Below are positions 32,986-33,529 of a stretch of 33,529 bases of DNA, piece after piece; the stretch's first letter is position 1, and every line of letters starts with the position of its first letter. The stretch lies in contig JAJPWX010000052.1 in the NCBI GenBank assembly GCA_021205755.1, positions 1-33,529 of the forward strand, in the 5' to 3' direction. The DNA comes from Lachnospiraceae bacterium (GTDB lineage Bacteria; Bacillota; Clostridia; Lachnospirales; Lachnospiraceae). The notes beneath the pieces are model-generated. The model was not told the origin of the DNA and did not search any database. It saw only the letters and a program-made list of their open reading frames with translations. A program made the position numbers and the translations under genes.

Positions 32986-33466
32986 AAGAATCACCTCCAT
33001 AAATTGCGGCGACTCTTCTGTAGCGATATGTTCGGCATAAAGAAAAACAATGAACTTTGTTTATGCGTTGCTATGCTTTCATTATAGAGGAAAATATACC
33101 GTCATGCAAGAGTCGCTTCTCGATTTTTTGAATTGTAAAGAATCAGTTTTATAGCAAGGGGATAATAACATATTACAGGGGAAATGCAATATATAAATAT
33201 TACAATATCTATTTAATATGAAGAACACTATAAAACTGCAAACTACAGATATTGCTGTATTATTGCACGCCTCATCAATCGGTATATACTGGTATAGCGT
33301 GATCCTATAAACAGCTCTTGCAAAATACGAAATCACGAAAATTTTACGAAAAAATTGAGAAAAAGTTGACAAAACTTATGATGTATGAGAAAATTTTGCT
33401 AATGTTTTAGGTAAATTTGGCAATGATCTTATTTCGGAAAGGCTTTTTTAGGGTGATATTGGCACT
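32986..33466. other. AT-rich gap without a supported gene
   Basis: Contains the pseudogene's binding site and promoter, then AT-rich sequence. A minus-strand 96-codon reading (33082-33372) has hydrophobic stretches but no binding site and biased low-complexity composition, so I do not call it. TTGACA at 33367-33372 may be a -35 for the gene at the edge; no good -10 is at 17 bases. Confidence 0.5.
33081..33109 (-). promoter_or_regulatory. Promoter of the Rpn-family pseudogene
   Basis: On minus: TTGCAT (33104-33109), 17 bases, TATAAT (33081-33086). It is intact despite the broken gene; leader about 90 bases. Confidence 0.7.
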
Positions 33467-33529
33467 ATGAAAAAATTATATAAAGAAAGATGGAGACGAG
33501 GACTGGCGTGGATACTCACGGTGGTCATG
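33467..33529 (+). CDS. Start of a probable secreted or membrane protein (partial)
   Basis: ATG at 33467 opens 21 codons to the window end: MKKLYKERWRRG then LAWILTVVM. A basic N-region followed by a hydrophobic run is the shape of a signal peptide of large clostridial surface proteins. GGGTGA lies 10 bases upstream. The rest is outside the window. Confidence 0.6.
   Translation, partial: MKKLYKERWRRGLAWILTVVM

Overview
The window reads as chromosome from a Gram-positive, spore-forming gut Clostridium, most likely a Lachnospiraceae member. This is inferred, not proven. The supporting signs are about 50% GC, strong GGAGG-type ribosome binding sites, a PdaA-like muramic acid deacetylase, glucan/choline-binding-type YYY repeats on surface proteins, two Rpn-family nuclease/transposase relatives, and a yaaO-kinase-holB-ricT-trmN6-rsmI gene order like that of Firmicutes.

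Left part (1-5250): a GH4 glycosidase, galactokinase, a YqeY/GatB-domain protein and an M18 aminopeptidase, all on +, closed by a clear terminator. A tRNA-Ser(CGA) on the minus strand follows, with its own consensus promoter and terminator. Next (5300-8100, minus) is a class A penicillin-binding protein whose frame is cut by one in-frame TGA; 175 further in-frame codons, including the conserved post-transpeptidase segment, follow the stop. From 8370 to 10512 (+) lie a YigZ/IMPACT protein, glutamate racemase and a DUF1934 beta-barrel protein. A minus-strand membrane-anchored protein of unknown function follows.

Middle part (11504-16070, +): a secreted FKBP/trigger-factor-like foldase, the PdaA-like deacetylase, an Orn/Lys/Arg decarboxylase (YaaO type) and a guanylate-kinase-like protein. 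In Bacillus the yaaO-kinase string runs on to holB. Here about 9.8 kb of accessory DNA (16.1-25.9 kb) lies between them: an AT-rich Rpn-family gene with its own promoter, then on + three secreted proteins with cell-wall-binding repeats (two with Cys-His-Asp transglutaminase-like domains), a secreted SH3 protein with a poly-Ala tail, and a Dlt/Alg-like acylation module (MBOAT acyltransferase, SGNH/DltD-like protein, acyl carrier protein, AMP-forming ligase). I infer that the module activates an unknown acyl group in the cytosol and transfers it to an extracellular acceptor, perhaps a wall polymer or a neighbouring secreted protein. This is the best candidate for an undescribed system here.

Right part: the housekeeping string resumes behind a fresh promoter with holB, ricT (PSP1), trmN6 and rsmI, followed at once by a GH29 alpha-L-fucosidase. 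A bidirectional terminator separates it from minus-strand serA. Next is an internally deleted, frameshifted Rpn-family pseudogene that keeps its promoter, then a roughly 480-base AT-rich stretch, and the first 21 codons of a probable secreted protein running off the end.

A miniature inverted-repeat element built on CAGAACAGCA/TGCTGTTCTG occurs at 9010-9111 and, in the opposite orientation, at 18838-18892.
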